Shown here: positions 14,609 to 24,561 of the stretch, piece after piece
How positions within the stretch are numbered: position 1 is the first letter of the stretch
Layout: the number at the start of each line of letters is the position of its first letter
Source: Marinactinospora thermotolerans DSM 45154
Lineage (GTDB): Bacteria; Actinomycetota; Actinomycetes; Streptosporangiales; Streptosporangiaceae
DNA: 64,000 nt
Direction: 5' to 3'
Assembly (NCBI RefSeq): GCF_900167435.1
Contig: NZ_FUWS01000001.1
Coordinates: 311,295 to 375,294, forward strand
Position numbers and translations under genes: made by a program
The notes under the pieces: generated by a model
Database searches by the model: none
Told to the model about the DNA's origin: nothing
Seen by the model: the letters and a program-made list of their open reading frames with translations, nothing else

Positions 14609-16768
14609 TCAGTCGATCACCCGGGTGCCGTCGAGCAGGACCCCGATCGGTCGGATCCGCTCGGGCGCTCCGGGTCGGGTACGGCCGGTGAGCGTGCACG
14701 TCACCTCGGCCCCCGGATCCAGGCGGGCGGGTGTCGCACTGCTGGGTGCGAGCCTGACGCGCACCCCCTTGTCGTCGGCCTCCGTGTCCAGGAGCACGCC
14801 GTCGGCTTCGGCGAGCTCCACCCGGTCGACCTCGGATGGCAGGTGGAACGACAGCTCCCAGGCGTCTGCGGTGGCGGATCCGCGCGGGGCGGTCAGGGTC
14901 AGGCGCGCGGTGAACCCCTCGCCGTCGTGTCCGGTGCTCTCCCACTCCAGCGACGTCTCCGCACCGGTGCCCCTCGACGCGGAGGCGGCGCGCCGCGGGA
15001 CCTCCCACAGCCACCACGCCTCGCCGTCGTCATCGGACGCGGACACCTCCAGGCGCCGCCCGGTGACGGACAGGACACCGCCGTCGCAGGCGCGCAGCCG
15101 CCATGTGGCCGGGCCGTGCTGCTCCAGCTCCCACAGCGTCTCGGCGGAGGAGCTGTCACCGGACTGGAAGACCCGGCCCTCGGCGTCGCGGCTCAGGCAC
15201 GCGCCGGTGCAGGCGTTGACGATCCGGAACCGCTCCCCTTCGGCGAACACGCCGGGACCGATGTCACCCACACTGACCAGACGCCACTGCTGGCTGGAGG
15301 TGAGGTCGGGATCGGCCAATATCGCCGGAACGCCGTCGCGGGCGCTGTAGGAGGCCAGGTCCAGCCTGCGGCGGTCGTGGTCGCCGACGATCGTGTACGT
15401 CGAGTTCCTCTTGATGTCCTTGAGCTTGTGGGCGATCATCCCGACGTACAGGCACGCCGCGGCCTTCCCCGCGGGGTTGGCGCCGGTGACGGTCAGCGAG
15501 GTCACCCGGTAGCCCGGGATCACCTCATGAACCGCCTCCCGGGTGTAACGGTTGTCCGTGCCGTGCATCACGAAGTCGTGGTCGCTCTGTTTCTTGGACA
15601 GGCCGAGCTGGAAAACGCCGTACTCCTTCCAGTTCGGAGGCAGCCCCCTCGGCCGGAAGGGGTCCCAACGGACCTTCCAGGCGTGGATGTCCTCGCCGCT
15701 GTTGAGAACGATGGTGCGACGGGTGCCACCGCCGGTTCCGTTCTTCGGGCCCCAGGTCTCCCCGTTCTTGCACTGGAGGGCGTCGACCCGGTCGTGGCTC
15801 CAGATCGCCACCTCGCTGAGGAAGTGCGGGCTCCTCTTCTTGGGAGGCAGCTTGTTGATATCGGCGGGGGTTCCGTAGGGCCCGATGAAGACCTGGCGCC
15901 AAAAAGCGGCGTTCGCCCCGTTGGGGTACTTCTTGAGGTTCATGTACGGCCACAGTTCCAGGGCGACCTGGACACAGTTGGTCTCGGTCTCGCGGTCGTA
16001 CTCGACGACCTGCCACTGCTTGTCGTGGTCGGCATGGCCCTTGCCGTCGACCGCCTCCTTGGCCCGTTTGGCGTACTCCGAGTAGTAGATCTGGTGGACG
16101 TAGGAGGGGAACCTGTCCTTGTTGTAGGCATTGCTGTAGGTCAGTATCTCCGCGAGTCTCTCCTTACGCTCGTTGACCACGGTCTCGTCCCAGCCCAGGA
16201 ACCTCCCGTGGATGGCCATGTCACGCAGCAGGGAGATGTACAGGTCGGCCACCTGGACGAACATCGGGAGCAGCAGCGCCTCCGCCTCGTCCTCCTGGAA
16301 CCGGGGGTAGGCGGAGATGACGGCGCTGTGCGCGTGCCCCCAGCGGGTCCGGACCTCGGCCTTCTCCTTGTCGGAGGAGAAGAACGTGATCTTCTTGGCC
16401 GCGTTCTCGTAGTCGTTGAACGTGTTGAAGACCCCGCGGAGATCGGCTTTGCACCTGTTCCAGATCCCCTGGTTGAGTTTCTCCTTGAGGAGGGCCTCGA
16501 CACGTCCCTTGATGTCCTCCCAGACGTTGGTCTTCGGCTGTCTCTGGGGGAAGAGCTCGTCGAGAAGGAGACCCGCGATCAGCCCTATCTCGTTGCCGGC
16601 GAAGGGGACCTTCTTGACCCCGTACAGGATGATCGCCTTGGTGACGCTCTCCGGATCGAGGATGCCTCCCCCCGGAGCGCCCGGCGTGTACTGCTGCGGC
16701 ACCACGGCCCGCACGGCCCGCTCCCTCGTGACGGCGGCGCCGGCCCGGTCCTGCCCGTACTGGTTCAT
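14609..16768 (-). CDS. Cry delta-endotoxin-like multidomain protein with ricin-B lectin and carbohydrate-binding tail
   Basis: A 719-residue protein with no signal peptide, starting at ATG 16768 behind GGGGGAG. Residues 45-290 resemble the pore-forming helical domain I of Cry toxins: VPFAGNEIGLIAGLLLDELF (54-73), LLLPMFVQVADLYISLLRD (165-183) then GRFLGW, and LELWPYMNLKKYP (270-282), in the order of the Cry conserved blocks. Residues 300-445 look like a beta-prism/jacalin-type lectin (AIWSHDRVDALQCKNG then GGGTRR), replacing Cry domain II. Residues 455-592 are a ricin-B beta-trefoil with QQWRL, LWELEQ and WWLWEV. Residues 605-700 resemble a family-2 carbohydrate-binding module. It is richer in Lys, Asn and Tyr than its neighbours, which fits acquisition by transfer. 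A toxic role is inferred from the family. Confidence 0.75.
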   Translation of the reverse strand: MNQYGQDRAGAAVTRERAVRAVVPQQYTPGAPGGGILDPESVTKAIILYGVKKVPFAGNEIGLIAGLLLDELFPQRQPKTNVWEDIKGRVEALLKEKLNQGIWNRCKADLRGVFNTFNDYENAAKKITFFSSDKEKAEVRTRWGHAHSAVISAYPRFQEDEAEALLLPMFVQVADLYISLLRDMAIHGRFLGWDETVVNERKERLAEILTYSNAYNKDRFPSYVHQIYYSEYAKRAKEAVDGKGHADHDKQWQVVEYDRETETNCVQVALELWPYMNLKKYPNGANAAFWRQVFIGPYGTPADINKLPPKKRSPHFLSEVAIWSHDRVDALQCKNGETWGPKNGTGGGTRRTIVLNSGEDIHAWKVRWDPFRPRGLPPNWKEYGVFQLGLSKKQSDHDFVMHGTDNRYTREAVHEVIPGYRVTSLTVTGANPAGKAAACLYVGMIAHKLKDIKRNSTYTIVGDHDRRRLDLASYSARDGVPAILADPDLTSSQQWRLVSVGDIGPGVFAEGERFRIVNACTGACLSRDAEGRVFQSGDSSSAETLWELEQHGPATWRLRACDGGVLSVTGRRLEVSASDDDGEAWWLWEVPRRAASASRGTGAETSLEWESTGHDGEGFTARLTLTAPRGSATADAWELSFHLPSEVDRVELAEADGVLLDTEADDKGVRVRLAPSSATPARLDPGAEVTCTLTGRTRPGAPERIRPIGVLLDGTRVID

Positions 16769-17405
16769 ACTCTCCCCCAGAGGATCGGCGTGCGTGACGG
16801 CCGCCGGATCCGGCCGCCACGGCCCACGACGAAGCGGCGCCGGTAGGAGACGCACTCCCACGTGGGCCACCGAGCCCGCTACCCGACGGCTCCGCCGGCC
16901 CATGCGCGGACAACGCATCCTTGGAGGGAACGGGAGGCCCACGGCGGATCGCTTCGGCCAGGGCAAACGCCCTTGAAGCAGGCATGGGGCGGGCGTGGCG
17001 CGGGGCAAGGGGAACGGTGCCACCACGAGTCCACGCCCACGGCGGCCGACCGGTGAAGGAGAGACGGGCCTAGCGCGCGTCACCCCTCACGGCACAGGCC
17101 CGAGAGGGTCCAAGCGTCGCGCGGTTCGTCGGGCTTCGGTGGCGCTCCCCTCACGCGAATCCGCCGTCGCTCCCCGCCCGGCTCTCGTCACCTCCGGCAC
17201 CAGGTGTCCTACCGCCGTGGCACCGCCGCCCCGCGCACCACGTTCCCGGCCCCTCGGATGATCCGTGGTTCCGTCGCTGCCGCCGCAGCGGCGACACCCG
17301 TACAGGACCACGGGGGCAAGCCTGTGGGAACCGGCCGTCCCCACCTGCTCGCCCCCGTTCGGGTCCCGGAACACGTCTACCGGGACAACGCCGCCGGCAC
17401 GGGCG
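16769..17405. other. 637-bp gene-poor stretch
   Basis: No convincing gene. Open frames on both strands have no ribosome site and are arginine, proline and alanine rich. The first bases next to 16768 should contain the toxin-like gene's promoter, but no clear -10/-35 pair stands out. A loose GC hairpin occurs near 17272-17294. It may be decayed sequence at the edge of an acquired segment. Confidence 0.5.
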
Positions 17406-18641
17406 TCAACGCACCGGCAGGCCGGTCACCGCGCGGCCGATGATGAGCCGCTGGATCTCCGAGGCCCCCTCGAAGATGGTGAAGATGGTCGCGTCGCGGT
17501 GCCAGCGCTCCACCGGGTACTCACGGGTGTAGCCGTTGCCGCCGAGGAGCCGGACGGCCTGCTGGGTGACCCAGGTGGCGGTCTCACTGGCGAAGAGCTT
17601 GCTCATCGACCCTTCGGCCTGGGCGAACTCCTTGTCGTTGCGGGCCATCCAGGCGGCACGCCACACCAGCAGGCGGGCGGCGTCGATGCGGGTGGCCATG
17701 TCGGCGAGGGTGAACGCGACCGCCTGGTTCTCACCGATCGGCCGGCCGAACTGGTGCCGTTGCCCGGCGTAGTCGCGGGCGTACTCGAAGGCGGCCCGGG
17801 CGCACCCCACCGCCATCGCGCCGACGCTGGGCCGTGACTTCTCGAAGGTCCGCATGGCCGCCTGGCCCCCCGAGCGCCGCCCCTCACGGGCCCGGGCGAG
17901 ACGCTCGTCAAGGCGCTCCTTGCCGCCGAGGAGGCAGCGGCCGGGGACGCGGACGCCGTCGAGGACGACCTCGGCGGTGTGAGAGGCGCGGATGCCGTGC
18001 TTGCTGAACTTCTGCCCCTGGGACAGCCCCGGCGTGCCGGGCGGGATCACGAAGCTGGCCTGACCGCGCGAGCCGAGCTCGGGGTCGACGCTGGCCACCA
18101 CGACGTGGACGTCGGCGATGCCGCCGTTGGTGGCCCAGGTCTTGGTGCCGTTGAGGACCCACTCGTCGGTCGCCTCGTCGTAGACGGCGCGGGTGCGGAT
18201 CGCCGCGACGTCGCTGCCGGCGTCGGGCTCGGAGGAGCAGAAGGCGCCGAGCTTGACGTCGTCGGGGGTGCCGAACATCTGCGGCACCCACTCGAACAGC
18301 TGCTCCTGGGTGCCGTTGCTGGCGACCGAGACCGCGGCGAGCAGTGTGCCGGTGAGGGCCAGCCCGATGCCGGGGTCGCCCCAGTAGAGCTCCTCGATGA
18401 TCACCGGAACCCCCACGCCGCTGGGCTCCAGCCACTGTTGGGCCCACATGTCCAGGGAGTACAGGCCGATCTTGGCGGCCTCCTGGAGGATCGGCCAGGG
18501 GGTCTCCTCGCGTTCGTCCCACTCGGCGGCCGCCGGGCGGATGACGTCGCGGGCGAAGGCGTGGGTCCAGTCCCGGATCTCACGCAGGTCCTCGCCCAGG
18601 TCGAGGCTGAATCCGGGGCCGGTCTCGGCACTGTCCGTCAT
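17406..18641 (-). CDS. Acyl-CoA dehydrogenase
   Basis: A 411-residue FAD enzyme that introduces the 2,3 double bond into an acyl-CoA. The family signatures are present: [16 protein letters not shown] (FAD and substrate binding, near residue 141), [14 protein letters not shown], and the C-terminal [42 protein letters not shown]. The catalytic base region lies in that C-terminal segment. The chain-length specificity is unknown. It is monocistronic. A perfect 9-bp-arm inverted repeat is centred about 95 bases upstream, and a fatty-acid-type regulator and isocitrate lyase are next door. Confidence 0.94.
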   Translation of the reverse strand: MTDSAETGPGFSLDLGEDLREIRDWTHAFARDVIRPAAAEWDEREETPWPILQEAAKIGLYSLDMWAQQWLEPSGVGVPVIIEELYWGDPGIGLALTGTLLAAVSVASNGTQEQLFEWVPQMFGTPDDVKLGAFCSSEPDAGSDVAAIRTRAVYDEATDEWVLNGTKTWATNGGIADVHVVVASVDPELGSRGQASFVIPPGTPGLSQGQKFSKHGIRASHTAEVVLDGVRVPGRCLLGGKERLDERLARAREGRRSGGQAAMRTFEKSRPSVGAMAVGCARAAFEYARDYAGQRHQFGRPIGENQAVAFTLADMATRIDAARLLVWRAAWMARNDKEFAQAEGSMSKLFASETATWVTQQAVRLLGGNGYTREYPVERWHRDATIFTIFEGASEIQRLIIGRAVTGLPVR

Positions 18642-18725
18642 GGGGGCACGTCCTTCGATGATTGACGCCCTTGGGAGGGCGTGGGGTGGCGGTCATCGAA
18701 ACAGGGCGGCCGGAGCGGCCACCTA

Positions 18726-18746
18726 TGTGTTACCAACGGTAACACA
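18726..18746 (-). promoter_or_regulatory. Perfect operator-like inverted repeat upstream of acyl-CoA dehydrogenase
   Basis: TGTGTTACC (18726-18734) and GGTAACACA (18738-18746) are exact reverse complements with a 3-base spacer, in the promoter region of the - strand acyl-CoA dehydrogenase. The size and symmetry are typical for a TetR-family site. No regulator is encoded directly beside it other than the RamB-like protein. Confidence 0.7.
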
Positions 18747-18802
18747 GCACCCCCGCCCCACCGGGGCGACGGACCGCCCGCCGCCCCGGACAGAGGCCGC
18801 GT

Positions 18803-20272
18803 TCACTCGACGGCGTGCCGCTCCAGGAAGGTGTACACGTCGGTCTCGTCGACCCCGGGGAAGGTGCCGGGAGGAAGCGCGGCGAGCACGTGGGAGTGGG
18901 CGCGCGCCGACGGCCAGACGTTGCCCTCCCATCGGGCGGCCAGATCCGCCGGCGGACGCACGCAGCACTCGCCGGTGGGGCACTCCGACTTCGTGCGGTG
19001 CGTGGTCTCGCGCCCCCGGAACCAGCGCGACTCCTTGTAGGGCACCCCCAGGGTGATGGCGAAGTTGCGCTCGCGGCTGGGATCGACGTGGGCGACGCAC
19101 CAGTGGGTCCCGTTGGGCTTGTCGGTGTACTGGTGGTAGATCGAGTAGCGGTCCGGGGAGGCGAAGACCTGACGCCCCGACCAGTAGCGGCACATCCGCT
19201 GCCCCTCGATCGCCCCGGTGTCGTCGGTGGGGAAGATCAGCCCGTCGTTCTCGTAGGCCTTGTAGATGATGCCGGTCTCGTCGTTGCGGATGAAGTGGCA
19301 GACCAGGTCGAGGTGGCGGGTCGCCAGGTTGGTGAAGCGGTGGGCGGCCATCTCGTAGGAGACCGAGTAGACGTCGCGCAGATCCTCGACCGACAGGTCC
19401 CGCGCGGCCTTGGCCTCCTGGAGGTAGGGCACGGCCGTGGACTCCGGGATGAGGACCGCGGCGGCGAAGTAGTTGGCCTCGACCCGCTGGCGCAGGAAGT
19501 CCGCGAAGTCGCGGGGCTGGGCGTGGCCCAGGACGAAGTGGCCGAGGGTCTGCAGCAGGATCGTGCGCGGGCTGTGCATGCCCAGGGACTCGCGCTTGAG
19601 GTAGAGCCGGCGGTTACGGGTGTCGGTGACCGAACGGACCGAGCGCGGCAGGTCCTGGACGTAGCGCAGGGTGAACCCGTGGTGGGTGACGATCGCCAGG
19701 ATCTGTCCCTGCGACAGGGCGCCGCCGCGGTATCCGATCGCGTCCAGGGTCTCCTGCGCGGCCTTCTCGATCGCCTCGAAGTAGTTCCCCCGCTCGCGCA
19801 TCTGCCGGCGCAGGTCGGCGTTGGCGCGGCGTGCCTCCTCAGGGGTGGCGGTGGGTTTGGCGCTACGCCGCTTGAGCTCCTCGTAGAGCCCGACGATGTG
19901 TTCGAGGACGTCGTTGGGGACCCGCTTGCCGATCTTGAGGTGCGGCAGGGCCAGGGACCGGTAGACGGGGTCGCGCTGCGCCTCCTCCACGGCGATCTCC
20001 AGCTGGGCGCGCCGGCTGGGCGGCTGCCGGGAGAGCAGGTCCTCCACCGAGACGCCGAGGGACTTGGCCAACGCGGTGAGCAGGGAGAGCTTGGGTTCGC
20101 GCTTGCCGTTCTCCAACAGGGAGAGCTGGGAGGGGGCCCGCCCGACGCGTTCGCCCAGGTCGGCCAGGGTCATTCCGCGGGTACGGCGCAGGTGACGCAG
20201 CCGCTGCCCGAAGGTCACGAGGTCGAGATCCCCGGGCAAAGTCGTTATTTCTTCGGTCCCAAAGTACGCCAT
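18803..20272 (-). CDS. ramB: RamB/ScfR-family XRE transcriptional regulator
   Basis: A 489-residue regulator. Residues 20-75 are an XRE helix-turn-helix (FGQRLRHLRRTRGMTLADLGERVG then PSQLSLLENGKREP). The middle part holds an IrrE-like segment with LGHFVLGHAQPRDFADFLRQ, and the C-terminus is a DUF2083-type domain with Cys pairs (CRYWSG, then CPTGECC). This is the architecture of RamB of Corynebacterium and Mycobacterium and of the short-chain fatty acyl-CoA responsive ScfR group, which control acetate, glyoxylate and propionate metabolism. It is divergent from isocitrate lyase with a 181-base gap, the same arrangement as ramB targets elsewhere. The effector is probably an acyl-CoA (inference). 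Confidence 0.88.
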   Translation of the reverse strand: MAYFGTEEITTLPGDLDLVTFGQRLRHLRRTRGMTLADLGERVGRAPSQLSLLENGKREPKLSLLTALAKSLGVSVEDLLSRQPPSRRAQLEIAVEEAQRDPVYRSLALPHLKIGKRVPNDVLEHIVGLYEELKRRSAKPTATPEEARRANADLRRQMRERGNYFEAIEKAAQETLDAIGYRGGALSQGQILAIVTHHGFTLRYVQDLPRSVRSVTDTRNRRLYLKRESLGMHSPRTILLQTLGHFVLGHAQPRDFADFLRQRVEANYFAAAVLIPESTAVPYLQEAKAARDLSVEDLRDVYSVSYEMAAHRFTNLATRHLDLVCHFIRNDETGIIYKAYENDGLIFPTDDTGAIEGQRMCRYWSGRQVFASPDRYSIYHQYTDKPNGTHWCVAHVDPSRERNFAITLGVPYKESRWFRGRETTHRTKSECPTGECCVRPPADLAARWEGNVWPSARAHSHVLAALPPGTFPGVDETDVYTFLERHAVE

Positions 20273-20334
20273 GGCTTCATCTTAGAGAAAGAAACGCACA
20301 TCTTCGCCGGAATTCTTCTCGAAAAACTCTGGAT

Positions 20335-20346
20335 CTTTGCGAACAA
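20335..20346. promoter_or_regulatory. RamB-like motif in the ramB/aceA intergenic region
   Basis: CTTTGCGAACAA resembles the RamB recognition core (TTTGC with a mirrored half). It lies between the divergent ramB and isocitrate lyase genes in an AT-rich stretch. The match is partial, so this is a candidate only. Confidence 0.35.
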
Positions 20347-20453
20347 TCATAGTTACCGGCGGGGAACAAACCATCGAGCCCACCCGACCTCGGGCCGGTG
20401 GGGGCTCTCCAGCCGGAGCATCTTCCAGGGGACGAACGAAGGCGGGATCACAC

Positions 20454-21752
<1,299 letters not shown>

Positions 21753-21770
21753 CCCTGGTTCCTCATCCCC

Positions 21771-21821
21771 GGGCGACGGCCCGCCCCGCTTTCGTGGCTG
21801 GGGCGCGGCGGGACGTCGCCC
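21771..21821 (+). terminator. Terminator of aceA
   Basis: A 15-bp stem with one mismatch (21771-21785 with 21807-21821) and a 21-base loop, starting 18 bases after the aceA stop. Confidence 0.6.
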
Positions 21822-21967
21822 CTGCGCCGCCGGCTCCGCGGTCACCGTGTCACCCGTGGGGCCGGCGGCCTCTTTGGTGTGTCGGGGACTTTCGGGGTAG
21901 GGAGGGGGTGCCCGGCCGCCCACGGGTGCCGGAGCACCACCTTGACACCGACCACGGGAGTAGCACC

Positions 21968-22189
21968 GTGTCGCTCCATGACGGTTCCCCCCTTCTCCGC
22001 CGCCTCGCCGGGGCCGGCCTGATCGCACTGCTCACCTTCGGACCGCTGACCGCCTGCAACGACACCGACGACGACAACGACGAGATCGTCCAGGAGGACG
22101 GTCAAGACGACGGCCAGGGCCAGGACGGCGACCAGGGCCAGGACGACGGTCAGGACAACGACCAGGACGACGGCCAAGGCGACGATTGA
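21968..22189 (+). CDS. Small acidic Asp/Gln/Gly-repeat lipoprotein
   Basis: A 73-residue protein starting with GTG 21968 behind GGGAG. Residues 10-30 form a lipoprotein signal peptide ending in the lipobox LTAC, so Cys 30 is the probable lipid anchor. Everything after it is low-complexity and strongly acidic: NDTDDDNDEIVQEDGQ followed by alternating DGQ, GQD and DND units. The DNA of this tail is a degenerate tandem repeat of GACGGYCAG-like units. No catalytic domain is present. It is probably a surface-exposed acidic tail at the membrane that could bind cations or act as a spacer; function is unknown. A 14-bp terminator follows at once. Confidence 0.72.
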   Translation: MSLHDGSPLLRRLAGAGLIALLTFGPLTACNDTDDDNDEIVQEDGQDDGQGQDGDQGQDDGQDNDQDDGQGDD

Positions 22190-22194
22190 CCCGG

Positions 22195-22230
22195 GGCCGG
22201 CGCGCGCCGTCACCCCGGCGCGCGCCGGCC
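22195..22230 (+). terminator. Terminator of the acidic lipoprotein gene
   Basis: A perfect 14-bp stem (22195-22208 with 22217-22230, arm GGCCGGCGCGCGCC) with an 8-base loop, 6 bases after the stop codon. Confidence 0.8.
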
Positions 22231-22269
22231 TCGGCCGTTCGGCGGCCCGGGGATGGAACAATCGCCTGC

Positions 22270-23130
22270 ATGGCCGAACAGAAATCCGGGCCGGTGGACG
22301 CGGCCGGCATCCCTGCTCCCGACGAGGCCAGGGGCTCTGCGGCCCCGTCCGTCCCGTTGCCCGGCACCGCTCCGCTCAGCCCGCGCCTGCTGGCCGGGGA
22401 GATCGCGTGCGTGCTCGCGTTGTCGCTCGGCGCGGCGGCGGTCTCCGCCACGATCTCCTTCGTCGGCTCGCTCACCGCGCCCGCGGCGCTGTCCCAGCAG
22501 ACGGCCAGCCTGGTGGGATCCCAGGCCGCGGCCGACCGGCCGTGGCTCGATCTGTCCCGGCAGCTCTACTCGCTGGCGTTCTCGATGGCCCCGGTGGCGC
22601 TGGTCGTCTACCTGTTGCACCGCACCCGCGAATCGGCCCGGCCGATCGGCTTCGACCTGCGCCGGCCCGGTTTCGACCTGGCGGCCGGCGCCGGCCTGGC
22701 CGCGCTGATCGGGCTGGGCGGGCTCGCCGTCTACCTGGTGTCATGGCGGCTCGGCCTGACGGTCACGGTCGAGCCGAGCGCGCTCAACGGGCACTGGTGG
22801 CAGACGCCCGTCCTCGTTCTCCAGGCCGTGAAGAACGGCGTGCTGGAGGAGGTGATCGTGGTCGGCTACCTGATGTTGCGGCTGGGCCAGCTGGGCTGGT
22901 CGCCCCTGCGCGCCGCGCTGGCCGGATCGGTGCTCCGCGCCTTCTACCACCTCTACCAGGGACTGGGGATGTTCCTGGGCAACCTGGTGATGGGACTGGT
23001 GTTCTGTTGGGTGTTCCGCCGCTGGGGCCGGGTGATGCCGTTGGTGGTGGCCCACTCGCTCATCGACATCGTCGCGTTCATCGGTTCGGTGTATCTCATC
23101 GGCAACGTGTCGTGGCTGCCGGGCGGCTGA
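22270..23130 (+). CDS. CPBP family intramembrane metalloprotease
   Basis: A 286-residue membrane protein with about seven hydrophobic segments. The Abi/CPBP motifs are present: EE near residues 193-194 in VLEEVIVVGYLM, the F-x3-H motif in RAFYHLYQG, and a final His in VVAHSLIDIVAF. The protease family is related to CAAX prenyl proteases and works inside the membrane on unknown substrates. The start is ATG 22270, as the frame before it is shadow-like; no strong ribosome site is seen. The N-terminal 45 residues are a Pro/Ala-rich cytoplasmic tail. Confidence 0.88.
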   Translation: MAEQKSGPVDAAGIPAPDEARGSAAPSVPLPGTAPLSPRLLAGEIACVLALSLGAAAVSATISFVGSLTAPAALSQQTASLVGSQAAADRPWLDLSRQLYSLAFSMAPVALVVYLLHRTRESARPIGFDLRRPGFDLAAGAGLAALIGLGGLAVYLVSWRLGLTVTVEPSALNGHWWQTPVLVLQAVKNGVLEEVIVVGYLMLRLGQLGWSPLRAALAGSVLRAFYHLYQGLGMFLGNLVMGLVFCWVFRRWGRVMPLVVAHSLIDIVAFIGSVYLIGNVSWLPGG

Positions 23131-23146
23131 CCCGGCCCCGAACGGC

Positions 23147-24415
23147 TCAGGGGGCCTTCGGGGCGGGCAGCACGTCCTCCAGATGACCGGGCCGGCCCAG
23201 GAACAGGCCCACGCCCAGGTTGACCGCCGCGACGACGATCAGCATGGCCATCGGCGCGTGCCAGGCCCCCGTCAGTTCGTGCAACAGCCCGAAGAGGAAG
23301 GGGCCGACCCCGGCCATGAGGTAGCCGATGCTCTGGCTGGAGGCCGACATCGCGGCCGTGCCGGGAGCGGTCCGGGTGCGCACGGCGAAGAAGGTGAGGG
23401 CCAGCGGGAAGGTGCTCATGCCGATGCCGATGAGCGTCGTCCAGGCCCACACCCCCGAGACCGGGGCCACCAGCAGCCCGGTGAAGCCGGCCAGGTAGCT
23501 CAGGAAGAACAGGACCACGAACCAGCGGTGGTCGCGGGTCCGCGCCATCAGGCCGGGCAGCACCAGCGAGACCGGAACGGACAGCGCCGTCAGATAGGAC
23601 AGGGCCAGCCCCGCCCCCGCAGCGCTCATCCCGTGGTCGCGCAGCATCAAGGCGAACCAGCCGAACATGATGTAGGCGACCATGGACTGGGTTCCGAAGA
23701 AGACGACGCTCTGCCAGCCCATCGCGGTACGCAGCACCCGTGTCAGCCCGAGCGTCTCACCCCGCTCGGCGGAGGTGGGGCCGTGCCGCAGCAGCAGCGC
23801 CCAGGGGAGCGCGGCGACCAGTCCGAACAACGCGTAGGAACCGACCGCCACATGCCAGTTGCCCCCGGTGGCCTCGGTCATGGGAACGGTACCGGCCGCG
23901 GCCATCGTGCTGCCCAGGGCCAGCGCGGTGGTGTAGAGGGTGGTCATCGCGCCGACCCGGTGGGGGAAGTGCTGTTTGACCAGCGTCGGGATCAGCACGT
24001 TGCCGGCCGCCCCACCCGACAGCGCCAGCACGCTGAAGGCCAGGAAGAGCCACTGGTCGTCGGCGAGCGCCCGCACGCCCAACCCGACGGCCAGGGCCAG
24101 CAGCGCCCCGAGAAGCACCTGGTGCTCCCCCAGCCGGCGGATCAGCGCGGGGGTCAGCGCGCCGAACAGGGCGAAGCACAGCACCGGCAGGGTCGTGAGC
24201 ACGCCGGCCACCGTCGGTGTCATGGCGAGATCCGCGCTGATCTCGTCGAGCACCGGTCCGACGCTGGTGATCGCGGTGCGCAGGTTGATCGCCGCCAGGC
24301 CCACGCCCGCGACCAGCAGCCACGTGACATGTCGCGGCCTACGGCCGGCCGTCGCCCCGGTTCTTTCCGATCCGCCCGCGATCGGCGCTGACACGCTCGT
24401 CACTTCCGCCCACAA
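23147..24415 (-). CDS. MFS transporter, CynX/NimT type
   Basis: A 422-residue transporter with twelve predicted membrane helices. The N-terminal region WLLVAGVGLAAINLRTAITSVGPVLDEI is the CynX/NimT family pattern, whose members include the E. coli cyanate-region protein CynX and the 2-nitroimidazole exporter NimT. It is divergent from an FCD-type GntR regulator with a shared 146-base intergenic region, which suggests that the regulator controls it. The annotated start ATG 24415 is the first in frame; a GTG at about 24397 is an alternative. The substrate is not known. Confidence 0.87.
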   Translation of the reverse strand: MWAEVTSVSAPIAGGSERTGATAGRRPRHVTWLLVAGVGLAAINLRTAITSVGPVLDEISADLAMTPTVAGVLTTLPVLCFALFGALTPALIRRLGEHQVLLGALLALAVGLGVRALADDQWLFLAFSVLALSGGAAGNVLIPTLVKQHFPHRVGAMTTLYTTALALGSTMAAAGTVPMTEATGGNWHVAVGSYALFGLVAALPWALLLRHGPTSAERGETLGLTRVLRTAMGWQSVVFFGTQSMVAYIMFGWFALMLRDHGMSAAGAGLALSYLTALSVPVSLVLPGLMARTRDHRWFVVLFFLSYLAGFTGLLVAPVSGVWAWTTLIGIGMSTFPLALTFFAVRTRTAPGTAAMSASSQSIGYLMAGVGPFLFGLLHELTGAWHAPMAMLIVVAAVNLGVGLFLGRPGHLEDVLPAPKAP

Positions 24416-24482
24416 TCATAGGATGACAGGATGTAGTGTATTAGGGTAACGCATTGGGCATGCGGGGTCATGTCGTCGGCTG

Positions 24483-24510
24483 GTTGGTCTAAGCTCCGGC
24501 TTTAACCAAC
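24483..24510. promoter_or_regulatory. Inverted repeat between MFS and GntR genes
   Basis: GTTGGT (24483-24488) and ACCAAC (24505-24510) form an inverted repeat with a 16-base spacer. TGGT/ACCA half-sites are typical of FadR-type GntR operators, though the spacing here is wider than the usual compact site. Confidence 0.4.
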
Positions 24511-24561
24511 TCCGCATCGCACGGCCCACGGGAGTGGCCCCCACCCGTAGGAGGTAGGCGT

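Noticed and set aside
14555-16846. 763-aa open frame on the + strand opposite the toxin-like gene
   Set aside because: Shadow frame. The - strand product shows ordered domains and a good ribosome site.
23135-23164. Hairpin GCCCCGAA/TTCGGGGC between the CPBP and MFS genes
   Set aside because: The 14-base loop is long and one arm lies inside the MFS coding sequence, so it is too weak to list as a terminator.
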